A stretch of 64,000 nucleotides of DNA from Periplaneta americana. Its lineage: Eukaryota > Arthropoda > Insecta > Blattodea > Blattidae. Position numbers and translations under genes: made by a program. Positions 11,131-23,178 of this stretch are shown here, piece by piece (position 1 is the stretch's first letter; the number at the start of each line of letters is the position of its first letter). The DNA is taken from the NCBI RefSeq assembly GCF_040183065.1, contig NC_091121.1, forward strand, positions 62,342,287 through 62,406,286, in the 5' to 3' direction. A model generated the notes under the pieces. It worked only from the letters and a program-made list of their open reading frames with translations. It did not search any database and was not told the origin of the DNA.

Positions 11131-11837
11131 TAAACAGTCACTGTACTGTATTGGTCTTTCCCTGGATTTTGTAATATACAAAAGACATTTCATTGTATTG
11201 TGTAATCACACTTCAAAACACATGGACTTACATGGTGCGAGATTTTTTTTTTATATTTGCACCTTGTCCTAGATGTAGAGACATGCAGTGCTTCGGAACT
11301 AGAAATGTTTAATTCCAAAGAGTAACTAAACCCCTTTAAAACATACTGGTTTCTCTACTGAACAACCAACCCTAATCACTGTAACTTTGTAGCGATACGA
11401 GTTGTTATTAATTTAATCTAGCACCTTCCTTATTCTACCTCGGTCATAATGCAGCAAAGGTTGCATTGAAATGAAGGTCTGAGAGGTAACTATTTTGTGA
11501 ATCAGTGCCATCTTCACGTCCTATATCACTGAATTTCCTTATTAAATCTCTTTGTTTAGCAACAGAAACATTCTTAGAACACTCATACCATTTACATTGG
11601 CAGTCAGCTCCAGTTTGAACATTGAAGCCCTTAGCTTTTTGGCAACATCTTTGAGGCATCCGAGTTTCTTGCGGTTTTCTGTTTAATTTTTCATCACTAA
11701 CATATACATTTTGGACACTTGGATCACTGTCAGGCAGTTGAAAATCGTCATCTATCATTGTTTCAACAAAAATCGCGTTGTAATTGAACAAAACTTAAAT
11801 TCAACATGAAACACCTTACTGATATGTACATATGATA

Positions 11838-12035
11838 CAAAGCAAACTTCTGGACGTATTGGATATGACTGCCTCCCAAAACACTTAAAAAGGATAGGGA
11901 TCCTGGACTCTAGACTTTGTGCTATGTAAAGACAACTGAAGTGTGGATACTGACTACTTACTCCCTTGCAATGGATTATCCTCTACCAACATCACGGAAT
12001 GCTATTGGAAAGGTAGAAGGAAAATTGAATATTTC
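11838..12035 (+). pseudogene. LINE C-terminal fragment, RNase H-distal Cys motif
   Basis: The frame reads SGRIGYDCLPKHLKRIGILD, then LCAMCKDN-stop, DTDYLLPC and ECYWKGRR. This is the CxxC...H/D..L..C terminal block that follows RNase H in Jockey/I-type LINEs ('GRTGHDCLAAHLHRIGI...C..C'). One in-frame stop and a missing 5' part show it is dead. Confidence 0.55.
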
Positions 12036-12532
12036 CAACAATCCAGCTATTAGAAGGACGAAACAAAAGCCATCTGCTGAAATAAGCTCAAACACAGTGA
12101 TAACAGAATGTGCATGTGTGCCGATTATGTTTATTTGAACTATGTTGGTTATTCCCATTTCTGTTGGACACACCAGGTTTTTTTTTTTTACCTTGTCTTG
12201 GTTTCTTTAATCTTCATTAAGTTGTCACCCAGTTGATTGTCCCTATTACAACGTGCAATGTTTAAATTAACTAAGAATGGAATGCAATGCTACCATAATC
12301 TCATTTTCACATTTTTAGACTCTGTTGGTGCTGTTGGTTTTTCCCTTGCACAGTCCATTTGTAGACATTTCATCATAAAACACTATTTCCATATCGTGCC
12401 AAAAGCCTTTATTGCACTCAGTTCCCAGTAAATCTTCAGACCACAAAAATGGTTCAAGAAAGTGTTGATAATTACTGACTTCTACATTTCTCTTTCTGTT
12501 AAAATAATAGGATTAAGATTTTATGTCATTAC

Positions 12533-12533
<1 letters not shown>

Positions 12534-12565
<32 letters not shown>

Positions 12566-12598
12566 GTTATCATCATAATAATAACAACAACAACAACA
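12534..12598. repeat. (TTA)n microsatellite changing to (AAC)n
   Basis: About 11 TTA units run into GTTATCATCATAATAATAAC and CAACAACAACAACA. It is a simple repeat without gene context. Confidence 0.9.
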
Positions 12599-13019
12599 GA
12601 AAGATGGCTTACACAATTTTCATAAGAATTTGCATGATATCTTGGAATTATAGATATTTAATTATACGAAATCAAAGGAATTTCCAAACTTTCTCTTTTT
12701 TCTCTAAACTTTTGTTGTAGCCTATATTTGTTCTGTTCTATTGGTACATATATTTATTTTTCCGTTTCTAACTGCTTTACTAACTTTTTTGTACAGCTGT
12801 ATTAGCTTTTTTTTTCTGGTTATTTCTAAGCTTCATTATTCTTATGCAGAAATGTGGACATTGTACATTCGATATTTGATTTGTTTGGAATCACATTTTT
12901 TTACACTGAAATACAGACCTGTATAAAATATGGAATTGTAAAACATATTTGATAGTGTGCATTATTGGATAATTTTGGTTATTAATACCGTGAGAGTACT
13001 GGTCGAAGATTAATATGAA

Positions 13020-13470
13020 CTTTTTTTAGAATATAAAACTTTAAAAGTGTTGTTTAAGAAAAGGTAATATACCTTATACAATGGACAGTACCATTTCGGC
13101 ATTGGTTTCTGTGTCTTTGACAGCTTCTAGTGAATTATTGCTTCATCAACTTGTCTTGCTTGTAGTTTCGGTGTTTCCTGTCGTCTGTGGTGTAAGTATG
13201 CTGTTTTAGTGGTGGTGGGAAGTTTGTATGTTATGTACTGTTAGATCGAATAATATGTGTATACTGAATTGTAACTGAGTATTAAGTATATATTGTAGAT
13301 ACTCCCACTACAGATCACAGGAAACACCAAAACAAGAAGCAAGATGAACTGATGCAGCAGTAGTTCACCAGATGCTGACTAAAACAGAAACCAGTATCGA
13401 AATGGTATATTATCTTTTTAACATTTTTACTTACTTCTAAAGTTTTTAGTTTTATATTTTAATAACAAGT
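13020..13470. mobile_element. Foldback-type element with long imperfect inverted arms
   Basis: The left half, from about 13022 with ACCATTTCGGCATTGGTTTC near 13091 and GGTGTTTCCTGTCGTCTGTG later, reappears inverted as the right half, ending GAAACCAGTATCGAAATGGT near 13409 and running into AT-rich ends at about 13460. The arms are roughly 150-180 bp at 80-85% similarity by eye, with a spacer of about 110 bp. It is an old non-coding foldback/MITE; precise ends and target duplication are not resolved. Confidence 0.65.
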
Positions 13471-15005
13471 GTTAAAGTGAACATAAAAAAAAAATAATTT
13501 TTTTTTGTTGTTGCAGATGTGAATGAAAGATTACTTTTTATGTAAGAGTGTGGGAATGATTTTTATATTATTATTAAAATTGAATTCTTCCCTATATTTG
13601 CTACTGAGATCTGAAGTATGCTGTATGTTACTCATATTGATGTGGAACTTCATCTGTACTGTAAAATACTTATACTTACATATATATTTTTTTCAATAAA
13701 GATTTTATTGTAATTGAATCACTATAATTGGAAGTCAAAAAATGAATGCCCTTTACTTGTTCCAAAGTACATATCAGAAGTTCAATAGAGTTTTTGGAAT
13801 CCTTAACTTCCTTTCAACAGGTTGCATATATTAACACATTAGAAGAGTCTTTAGCATAACATCGTTCTAAAATCAGTAATAGAACATATATGTGTCAGAA
13901 TGCTTATTGTTCTGACCAAAGATGTGGTCTGCCTTCAATATGAACTTGCTGACGCAAACAGTTTATACGAGTTTACAAGGTCTGTTGAATATTTTTTTTC
14001 TTCAGAACCATTCAGAATTGAATGGTTTCATGTAAAAACAGACTAAGAATCATTTTTGTAAAAAATGAGTTATATGCTGCCATCTATTGTAGATGCTGTA
14101 AATTGTCTTCTGTGAAATGGGATAACATCAAGGAAGTCTCGGTAATGACAAAGAAGGCTTTGAATTTCTTGCGATTTTTAGAACATCTGTAATGTAGTTG
14201 GAGAAACGGGCTATCTGATTTTTCATTGCTATTCACTTACAACAATGTTTGCCCACATCTCACGTCACTGTTGGGGCAACATTCTGTAACAGACAGTTGC
14301 AGACTTTCAATTTTGGGATGCATAATGTTGCTACGAATGATGCTTTCATGTATATGTGGTCTGAGAATGTTGCAGGAAGGAGGGCAGATGATATTATTAT
14401 CATGTATTAATCTATACAAGATGGTACTTATTTTCCTCTCTTGTTAAATTGATAAACGTTCCACTTTAAGATAAAAACAAGAAAAATGTCTTTCACTAAC
14501 CATGTTATATTTTTCTTTCTTACACTAGGTGTAAATCAAGTTTTTGTTACCATTTCAATATTAAAATTGTAATTACTTTTTGACATTACTACTATATTAA
14601 TATTGTGATCACTTTACTGCTTTATGGAAATGATAAATTAAGAGGCCTACTTTAAGATAAAAACATTAAAAATGTCATTTTCACTGTGTTATATTTTTTC
14701 TCTCCTACTATGTAAAAATCTATTTTCCTCCACTTCAACAAAATTATGGTTAGCTCGTTTTCACATGCACCCATTCAATTGGAAAAATATGTTTACCCTT
14801 GGTACATTATAAAATGTAGGTGTTGAAATATGAAATAATATTGATTATATATATGTTGTTAACTAATGCTGAGTTCTTGGCAATGAATGTTCTCAGAAAA
14901 TAATGTTTTTTCCCAAATGTTTAATACCCTCTTATTTGGTAACTATTGCGAGTAGAATCGTGATTTTTGTCCATATTGATAGAAAATCTAATAAAGAATC
15001 ATTTA
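13471..15005. other. No recognisable gene or repeat
   Basis: AT-rich DNA with only short frames on both strands. A short region at 14226-14447 is open in two frames but shows no family resemblance. Confidence 0.5.
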
Positions 15006-15240
15006 TCCCTCTGGGTCTGCTCGGGTAGCATAGTCGGTATAGTGCTGGCCTTCTGTGCTCGAGGTTGTAGATTCGATCCTGGTGCAGGTCAATGGCATTT
15101 AAGTGTGCTAAATGCGACAGGCTCATGTCAGTAGATTTACTGACATCTAAAAGAACTCTTGTGAGACAAAATTCCGGCACACTGGCGACGCTGATATAAC
15201 CTCAGCAGTTATGAGTGTCGTTAAATAAACCATAATTTTA
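15006..15240 (+). mobile_element. SINE of family B (tRNA-derived)
   Basis: The head reads TCTGCTCGGGTAGCATAGTC with a good box A (TAGCATAGTCGG) and, about 45 bp on, a box B-like GATTCGATCC. The body contains GACAGGCTCATGTCAGTAGA and the tail is GTCGTTAAATAAACCATAAT. A reverse-oriented, 5'-truncated copy lies at 38898-39076. Confidence 0.85.
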
Positions 15241-15329
15241 AAAAATTATCCCTTTGTTGTATTTCAAGTGGACGGTTTTCGTGTAAATTTAATTTTAAAA
15301 CCACTGATTTGAAGTGATTGATGTGATCA

Positions 15330-15860
15330 GCTTGCAACATTGTAGCCAGGAAGGGACTTGGGAGGTAGTTCACTGAGGCAGATAGACCTCTTACATCTGT
15401 AGTATGAGAAGAAAGAGCAGTGTATCAGCGGTGATGTTGCCAGACTGCAGAAACTTCCAACTCATCGTGACTAATTAACATGAGATTATATTTATCCTTT
15501 AGTTTCTTGTTTTTACAGTACTGAAATTAGATTGAAGTCCAGTGACCAATATCTTTGAGGTATGCGAGTATCTTAGGATGGAGTTAGGGATTGTTGAATG
15601 TAAATAATGGATTGTTCGGAATTCCATATTTTTGTCTATCATTCTTATATTTGCTACAATCATTGAAGAGGTGGTGGGTAGTGGGTGCTGTGTGACAGGT
15701 TTTGCATGTTGCTTGTGATTGTTTGAGAAGGAGATAAGAGTGGGTGAGGTATAGGAGTGTGTGTACAGGCTCAATGAAGCCACTGAACTGAAGAGGCATC
15801 TATTTGCAAAACTGGGAACTTGGTGGGGTGAGGAACAACTGGTAGTAAATTTTTCCTGTG
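15330..15860 (-). pseudogene. Jockey-like LINE 3' fragment
   Basis: The minus strand encodes LTHSYLLLKQSQATCKTCHT, then TTHHLFNDCSKYKNDRQKYG, and in a shifted frame ILRYLKDIGHW. The CxxC...HH...C cluster followed by a 'tLaYLKDIGl' end is the usual C terminus of Jockey-like non-LTR elements. Frameshifts separate the blocks. Confidence 0.7.
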
Positions 15861-16318
15861 GCCTTCTCAATCAAGCAGAGTTCTGTTTACATGCCATATG
15901 TCAATGAATGACACAGGTCGGTATGGAGTAACTAATGCTAACTATCTTCTTTGGTGCTACAGCCCGATTCACACCCTGAACATATTTATTATGTCCCTCA
16001 AGATGTTCTTATCCAATGTCGTGACAATAATATCATTTCTCCAGGCTATATTTTAATTTGCTAACTTCGAATCTATTTTGGCCTTCTCAGTTTAACGCTG
16101 TCTTCAGGCTATCTCGTGAGACCTCAGTCAAACAAAACAGAGAGTAACAAAGAAAATAAGAGGGCTTGCACAGTAAGCTAATCTAATGTGTGGGTGTGAA
16201 GGTGCTGGTCTCTTGTAGCAACTGATGAATCTGCATGCACGACAGCCCATATATTTCCTTTGTTCTTCTTCTTCCCCCGTTATTCTAGTTATGTTTCTCT
16301 TATTCTCCATATATTCTC

Positions 16319-16630
16319 TTGTTCTTGTATTCTTGCATTCCCCTTCATTCCCATTGTTCTACTAGTATCCCCCTTGTTCTTGTAGTACCTTTGTTTTACT
16401 TGTATTCCCCTTGGCCTCCTTTATTACCCTGGTTCTTCTTGTATTCCCCTGGTTCTACTTGTTCTCTTTGTATTCTTCTTGTTCTTGCCTTTCCTTTGTT
16501 CTCCTGTCTTCCTCTTGTTCTCCTTGTCTTCCACTTTTTCTCCTTGTAGGCCTATTTTCCTTGTTCTCCTTCTTCAGCTTGTATTCCCCTTGTCCTTGTC
16601 TTCCCGTTGTTCTCCTTGTATTCCACTTGT
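16319..16630. repeat. CT-rich degenerate minisatellite
   Basis: About 300 bp of irregular copies of TTCTCCTTGT(A/C)TTCCCCTTG, roughly 15-30 bp apart, on the plus strand. Three overlapping open frames here are only a by-product of the composition. Confidence 0.8.
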
Positions 16631-16639
16631 AGTGGCAAG

Positions 16640-17620
16640 AGGAGATTGCATTTTTAAGTGACGGTCAATTCATAAGTTACCTCACCCTCCAATATCTAGT
16701 GAGGAGAAAGATGTAGTTCTATGTAGGAAGAAACTTGCTTGGAGACCACTTCGTAGGTTGAAATTTCGCCCGTGGTGTCATAGTGAAGCTTCATAAGCTC
16801 ATAGCCATACCCATCCCCTATCATGGGAGCCACTGTATGTTTGTTTAGTATAAATGTCGAAAAGCAGACACTCTTAGGTATATGTAGACCACAGAATTTC
16901 ACATTTACGTCGGAAAAAGTTCGCGAAAGAATATATTTTATGTTTTATCGCGAATTAATTACTCGTATATTATCGCAAACATATCTTGTAACTGAAGAAA
17001 CATTTTTTTTATGTTTAAACAGATGGAATTTAGTCTCAAATGTTCTTTATTCTTGAAACAATGTTCGGCCGCTGTATCACGTTTCTCCTAATCTACCTTT
17101 ACATTACAAAATTTGCGTATTAATATTCGTTCTGCTTTACAGTGGTGCGACATAATTATTATTCACTACTAAAACTTGGAAAAGATTTGTGACCTTTAAG
17201 AATGTTTCTAAAAGGGATGGGCTCTTAAATCCTTACGGTACGTTGCCCCCAGCCCCACCGAAAGAAATCGGTATAATTTCACTTCTTCCTCCTCGCAAAA
17301 ATATTTTTCGAGAAGATTCGCTATAATATTGGTATATGCGCTATTATATCATTTATATTTACCAAGAAAAACCCTTTCCCCTTTAAATCACGATTTGTCG
17401 CAGGCAAAAAATCTGTGATCTATAGATACACGCAGAGAAGGCAACAGTACAACTAGCTCACAGATTTCGGCTTGTCTCTATTGTTTTTGTTGAGTATACG
17501 CCATTACTTCCAACCCACGAGCTTGGAGTTCCACCATGTGTCGCCTCACATTATGTTGAAAATTCTCGGAAATGGACTCTGTATAAAAACCCGAAAGACA
17601 TGTGAAAACTTTTGTTGCAG
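16640..17620. other. No recognisable gene
   Basis: Mixed-composition DNA without a supported frame or repeat pair. The reverse frame at 16696-16902 has no recognisable domain. Confidence 0.45.
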
Positions 17621-17623
17621 GCC

Positions 17624-18721
17624 TACATGTTACAGCAGAACGTGAAATCCGTCAAAACCCGAAGTTTCTAGGAAATTCTAGTTCTGACAAAGATCTTTAG
17701 GAAATTCTAATTTTCACTTATGTAATTCAGTTACATTTAGAAATAATTATGGCTCTTTGGGAAATTCTAGTTTTGACTAATATATCTAGAAATAACTGAT
17801 TGTTATTAGTAAAAACTCGTAACGATTTCAAGGATTCCGTCCTCCAGTTGGTATAGGAGGTAACATCATAATAAACACTCCGGATGTCGACAGGGGAAAG
17901 GCCGACTTGCGAAACTTCATAGGAGTCGTACTTGGGAGAAATGACGACTTGTACAGAATTGGAACAAAGGATGGAATTTTGAATAAACTATATTGCAACT
18001 GATAGTGTAGTTAATTTCATTAACACCCTGTACATAACACTTTCTTTCAGATCCGAATTTGACGCATTTCTTAAATTTTCTTGAAATGAGAACAGGTGAC
18101 AGATTTAGAATTTCGCTGAGGACTGCAGCAAAGAAAGAAGACATCGGAAGCGGAAAAGGGTTCGTCCGTTGTGCTTGTAAAAAAATTGTGTTTCGAAGTG
18201 ATGCTTGTGTGTGAAAAAGAAAATTCTCTGCAACTCTAAATGTCACAATAGCATGCCTTGTCGCAACACATGACTTGTGAGACAAAAAATAATATTGAAT
18301 TCTGTTTATTCGTAAACTAGTAATGTGTAAGCATTCCACAACATAATTGTTTTTGTAATAAAACTATTTGTGTTTCAACAACAATGACAATAGTAGTAAT
18401 AATGTTCATGTGCAAGTACCAATGTTCTAGTCTTTTTAGTAATAAGTTATTTCTAGATGTAAATGAATTACGATACGTAAGTGAAAACTATAATTTCCTC
18501 GGGTTTTTCTTGCAGATTTCACGTTCTGAAATCGTTACAACGGATTTTTACTAATGACAATGAGTTATTTCTAGATCTAACTTAATTATATTAGTCAAAA
18601 CTAGAACTTCCTAAAGAGTCATACTTATTTCTAGACGTAACTGAATTACGTAAGTGAAAACTAGAATTTCCTAGAAACTTCGGGATTTGACAGATTTCGG
18701 ATTCTGACTGTAACCTGTACA
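17624..18721 (+). mobile_element. Long-TIR DNA transposon with Cys-rich transposase tail, deleted
   Basis: About 200 bp at each end are inverted copies. The left end reads TACATGTTACAG, AGAACGTGAAATCC and CGAAGTTTCTAGGAAATTCT; the right end, complemented, begins TGTACAGGTTACAGTCAGAA and continues with the same AAGTTTCTAGGAAATTCTAG. Between the ends, from about 18080 (+), are SLRTAAKKEDIGSGKGFVRC then ACKK...SDACVCKRK, a Cys-rich block like the C terminus of integrase-type transposases related to KRBA2/Ginger. The rve catalytic core is missing, so the copy cannot act alone. The superfamily call is tentative; the inverted ends are directly visible. Confidence 0.65.
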
Positions 18722-18949
18722 TCAATTTTAAAAAGCAATCTGTAGTTTTTTTTGCCATGTTTTCCGTCCAATTTAAAATGTGCTAAATATTCTCGTTTCC
18801 TTTGACACCGTTAAGTTTTATGGGAAATATGAGATACGTATAACCCTGCATGTGTAATGAGCTTCGGATTTTAATGTCATTTTTGGGGACAATTTAACAC
18901 ATTTTTGGTGACGACACAATTTCCAGCATATCAGCTGGCGCAGTAGCAT

Positions 18950-19069
18950 CGCCGCCGAGAGTATTGAGTGAGTCGGCAGCGCAGTGCGTCAGTCAGTCGG
19001 CTGGTCGGCGCGGAGAGGGATGCACGTTTGAAGAAGACAGGGGTAGCCACCCCGCCGCAACGAGCGCAG
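18950..19069 (+). promoter_or_regulatory. Candidate promoter and non-coding first exon
   Basis: A sharply GC- and CpG-rich 120-bp block lies in AT-rich surroundings. It contains two overlapping TCAGTC sequences (18989-18998) that match the insect initiator TCAGT, and ends at a splice donor (GCGCAG|GTATGC, donor at 19070). The only ATG in between (19020) opens a three-codon frame, so an exon here would be 5' untranslated. No downstream coding exon could be tied to it within the window; the next plus-strand gene found is at 53903. Confidence 0.35.
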
Positions 19070-19071
19070 GT

Positions 19072-21300
19072 ATGCACCCCGCCATCATTGTTTTGTTTGC
19101 TACACGGTGATGGTACGTTAGCTAATTCCTAGCATTAGATTTTGCTACATATCCTGCTTTAGATCAAATAATTTATTAGGATAAATACAATACAACTATA
19201 CCTTCTCTATGGTGGTTTCCGCTTCCATAATAACGAAGACATGTTAAAGCTACCACGACATTGCGACTTTTAATAATGCTCTTCTTGTATTGGCGCCCCC
19301 ACTTTAACTGCATTTGTCTGGCACTTTGGAAGACTGATGCAACTCTATTATGATAAAATAAATTTATTTATACGCTGAAAGCAATGCTTAATTTATAATC
19401 TGCAAACAAGCAGCTAAAGAGTTTTAATTAAGTTCACAACAAATTATTATTTTTCATTTTAGAAACATACAAGCAATGCATACTGTATTGTACTATTAGT
19501 AAAAGTGAAACAACATATATCGTTATGAGGACATAAGACTTAAAAAATTCGAGTTGTTTTTGTTCGCTTTAGTTTCAAATATTACCCGAGTTAGTTTAAT
19601 TCGTAAGTTCGGTTCGAGACTAGAAACAAATTTTGTAATTTCAAATCTATACGAGTACATAGTGGCTATTCCTACTCACACTTGCACTTCAATTACTAAG
19701 GACCTTATTTACAGCCAAATTCACAGAAAAAATTAAGTTATTTGATCTTTTTTTAACCTAAGATTTACTCATACTTTGAATGTATCCCAAATTCACGTTA
19801 AATGCATTGATGTCAATTTGTGTACGCTCAAGTTGTAAAGTTGATTATGTTAATTAGAGGGTGGAGACACGCAAACTGTTTTTTTTCCGCACGATATTTT
19901 CTCTAGCTGTTGGTGCGCACAGGAGACTCGTGCCGTGTTGTGACTCGACTTTAACCTTGACCACTATTAGACGTGACATTCAGTTAAATAGCGCCGTAGT
20001 CCTAATTAAGTGTATCTTTGTTTTTCAACTGCCATTTTTCATAAACTACAATTATTGTTAATTTCCGAATATTCTTTTAGCAATATACAATTGAAGAGAA
20101 TGGTCCCAAAACTTGCTCAGTCCATTTGCTCATTTTTATGATTCATACATACTGTATATAGGCCTATGATTATGTTTGAAACCTCTATCATTATAATTAT
20201 TTTAAGCTTGTTGTTTTCCAAAACGTCAGTCCTTGTCTAAAAGTTTGTGTTATTGTGCATGTCACTTGAAAACGCGCTCAGTCCATAGATCAGTGGATAA
20301 AAAAAAAACTAAAAATGGACTTAACGCATCTTGGGATCACACTTTTCAATTACGGCCTCGAATCTTAAAATATTTCGCTTTATCTAATCGCTGCAATTTA
20401 TAGTATTTTTTTTTGTTTTCTTTTTTATAAATTAAATAATGTTACCAACATTGTACAAAGGATGAAAGGCTTTTATGAAAATAAAGAAAACATTTTAGGC
20501 ACGTCATATAAAATGCATAAATTCTTAATTTAATTAATTTTAAAATTGAAATATTTAGAATAATATATCGACAATGAAGCAGTTATTTATGAAATAAGAC
20601 TAGTTGATTACACGAAGTAGTCGAGAGGAAAGAAAATTACCTCACAAATTTCGTGTCCACAATTCTCATAGATTCTGCCTAGTATTGAAATTAGATCTCC
20701 TCCTTTCGTAAGAAGCTTTGAGCTACTCATATCATAGATTTGACGATGGTGACTTAAATGTGTAAGGTGTTTAAAGTGAACTTTTTCGATCTTGATAAAA
20801 TATTTATATATTATTTTAATGTACCGAAGTACATATGATATTTCCATGCAGATATTCTACATCATCATACGAAAAAATATTGCAGAATATTTGGACATTC
20901 TCCATTCATATTAAGTATTACGGAACACGACGCTCTGAACATAAATCCGACCTTAAGATTTAATTTTTCCATTGCTAATAATATATTAGAAAATATGCCT
21001 ATTGATCAAGCACCAAAGTGAAATATCGATGACTTAACGCACACACATCTTAAGTACGAATTTTGGGTAAAATGTGCTAAGTGTAGTATTGCTAGACATT
21101 GTTAGAGGAACCTATTTTTGAATTGATTGACAAAAATTGATGTACTATTTCACTATTATGTTTACCTATCGAGATTAGTTAATACATTCCTGTTTAATTA
21201 GACAATAAATTTACAAAAAATCAAGGAATTTATACTTAAATTACGTTAAGCCATAGATAAGCTATAGGCCTACTGTTCCAATATATTTGTAATTGAAAAT
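19072..21300. other. No recognisable gene
   Basis: AT-rich, non-coding in appearance. Nothing here could be assigned to a family. Confidence 0.5.
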
Positions 21301-21800
21301 ATTCATCGATGCAGAAGTATGCTTCGAGAGTAGATCCAATATTTTTACTGGACTTTCCTCATCGATGAAATATTAGAAACCTTACTTTCGAAGATAGATC
21401 CAGTTTTTATATTAAAGACTTTTCAATACTGAAATATACCGCATAGTTATAAAAACATACCACTTCAAGATTTTGATTTTTTCCCATCCTTCATGGAAAT
21501 ATAAAACACAAAGTTCCGAAGATAGAGGTAAACTTTAGACTGGACTTCTTTCATTACCGATTACATTTTTGAAAACATGAACAACCTTTTCAACCGTCGA
21601 AAACGTCGCTTTTCCTAATAATTGCTCAGGAGTATAATGGTTGAATCAATTATCTTGGAAACTTCTTCTCTAATACGTCATCAATAATGGAAATTTTCCA
21701 ATCCAAATTTGATCTAAAAGAGGAAGAAAGCAATGGTGAATTGTATAGAAGAGATATAGATTGAACTTTCTCCATTGCTCGTAAGGAATAAGGAATTCAT
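21300..21800. repeat. Degenerate long tandem repeats (GAAGATAGATCCA motif)
   Basis: The phrase (C)GA(A/G)GATAGATCCAxTTTTTA recurs at about 21330, 21399 and 21518 with intervening ACTGGACTTxxTTCAT. This suggests a decayed 70-120 bp unit repeat. Unit borders are too eroded to define. Confidence 0.4.
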
Positions 21801-22929
21801 TATGTTTCGAACATCGGCTCTATTTTCGTCGTTGAGAACAATGTCCTACTCGGAGTCATTACTAAGGCTTGACAGACATGTCAGCGCACTGTACGTACGC
21901 CCCGTGCGGTTCTTGCTTCGATCCTTGCTCATCATCTAGTTCAATTCAGGAGACATACTGTGCACATTACCTATCAGTGTTTACAGACGGAGGAAACAAA
22001 CCATCGCTATTAGTACAAGCACGACAAAAGTCTTCAGTACAAACAAGGTTCGAGTACGATTCAGTTACAAAGTGTATTTCAAAATGCTGAAACAAACAGG
22101 CAGTCTTTCCAGCAAAGTGGTTAATGTTATAAGAAGATATGGTGAGTATCTAGAGTCTATTTGCCAGGATATTATGTGTAAACTTTGCAAAACTTCAATT
22201 TCATGCAAACGAATATATAGTATTATACAGCACGTAATCACAGAAATCACAAGAGCGCTCTTGAAAGGGTGCAACAAAATGAAGAGACAGGTACCGAATA
22301 TCACACTATTAGTTTTATTCATATATGTATGAGACATTTTCATCTGCCAACATCTCACTAAACAAACACTGTTGAACGGGATATTGCGAGAATTTTTAGT
22401 AAATGTACACAAAGGTCAATTCCTTTGTGAAAATATTATGTACATGACTGTTACGATAAATGCATTGATGATATTAACGATGACTATATGGATTTCAGTA
22501 GATACAACGGCTTCCAGAAGATGGCATGTGGCAAGATGTGGACAGTCCTAAAGATCTTGCATACTAGACACGTGTGTCAGGAACTAGATCAAGTGAATTC
22601 CTCTACAATTATTTCGTTATTTAACAGTGCCTTGCAATTGCTATGATCTTCAGGTGTGTCATGCAACAAAGTACTAATGTTCGTTAGTGATGCGGCATCT
22701 TACATGACCAAGGCAGGACATGGGGTTAAAGCCAAATAAATAAAAATTATTCACGTTACTTGCCTCGCCCACACCTGTCACAGAATTGCGGAAGAAGTAC
22801 GATCTCAATTTATAGATGTTGGCCGGATGATGTCCGATGTGAAGAAATGTTTGTAAAGTCACCACTTTCTCGTGTGTCATCACTGAAGAAAAAATGTCCT
22901 GGTGTCCCTCTGCCTCCATCTCCTGTATA

Positions 22930-23004
22930 CCTTATTTTATTTCAAGGAGTGCAGTTCGGTGGCTCCTTTGAACACCGAACTGCACTCCTTGAAATAAAAT
23001 AAGG
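22930..23004. mobile_element. 75-bp palindromic mini-MITE inside the hAT relic
   Basis: CCTTATTTTATTTCAAGGAG begins a 37-bp perfect inverted repeat (22925-22961 with 22973-23009, including flanks) around an 11-nt loop. The flanking TATA occurs on both sides (22926-22929, 23005-23008), consistent with TA or TATA target duplication. Removing it rejoins hAT coding sequence between PPSPV and LWGSWL, which shows it is an insertion. Confidence 0.8.
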
Positions 23005-23178
23005 TATACTTAAGCTGTGGGGTTCGTGGTTGTCATTGCGACAAATTCGCTAATCTTCAGAAAGTGATCAAATTCTTTAACAGTGACGACATAACTTCAA
23101 TAAGAGTGTCACAAATCTTTCCGAATGACCCAGTAAGCTAAAAAAACAGTAAGCCAAATTATGGATTCCTACCTTCTT

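Larger units (their letters stand above)
7075..11791 (-). pseudogene. Decayed DDE-type DNA transposon ORF, split by later insertions
   Basis: Read on the minus strand, four blocks fit one transposase family in order. At 11791-11444 is an N-terminal Cys motif (CQCKWYECSKNVSVAKQRDL...SQNSYLSDL). At 9013-8714 is VKYYLSSKCGE.. VICKNVFLGALQIGR and a KETRGG block. At about 8690-7890 is the RNase-H-like core with FANGCAGQNKN, VGHSFIPPDRV and EPEEYESL. At 7290-7075 is an acidic C terminus ending ELPEDENEDFF-stop. The family ordering is recalled from common 'uncharacterized' insect proteins and I cannot assign a superfamily. In the core motif the usual acidic residue of (S/T)D.C.GQN is replaced (AN). 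Interruptions are a SINE (7376-7705), a T51 tract, a LINE fragment (9296-9652) and a pogo element (10254-11130). Confidence 0.6.

Noticed and set aside
17917-18339. 140-codon minus-strand frame
   Set aside because: The opposite strand carries the Cys-rich transposase tail motifs; the minus frame is its shadow.
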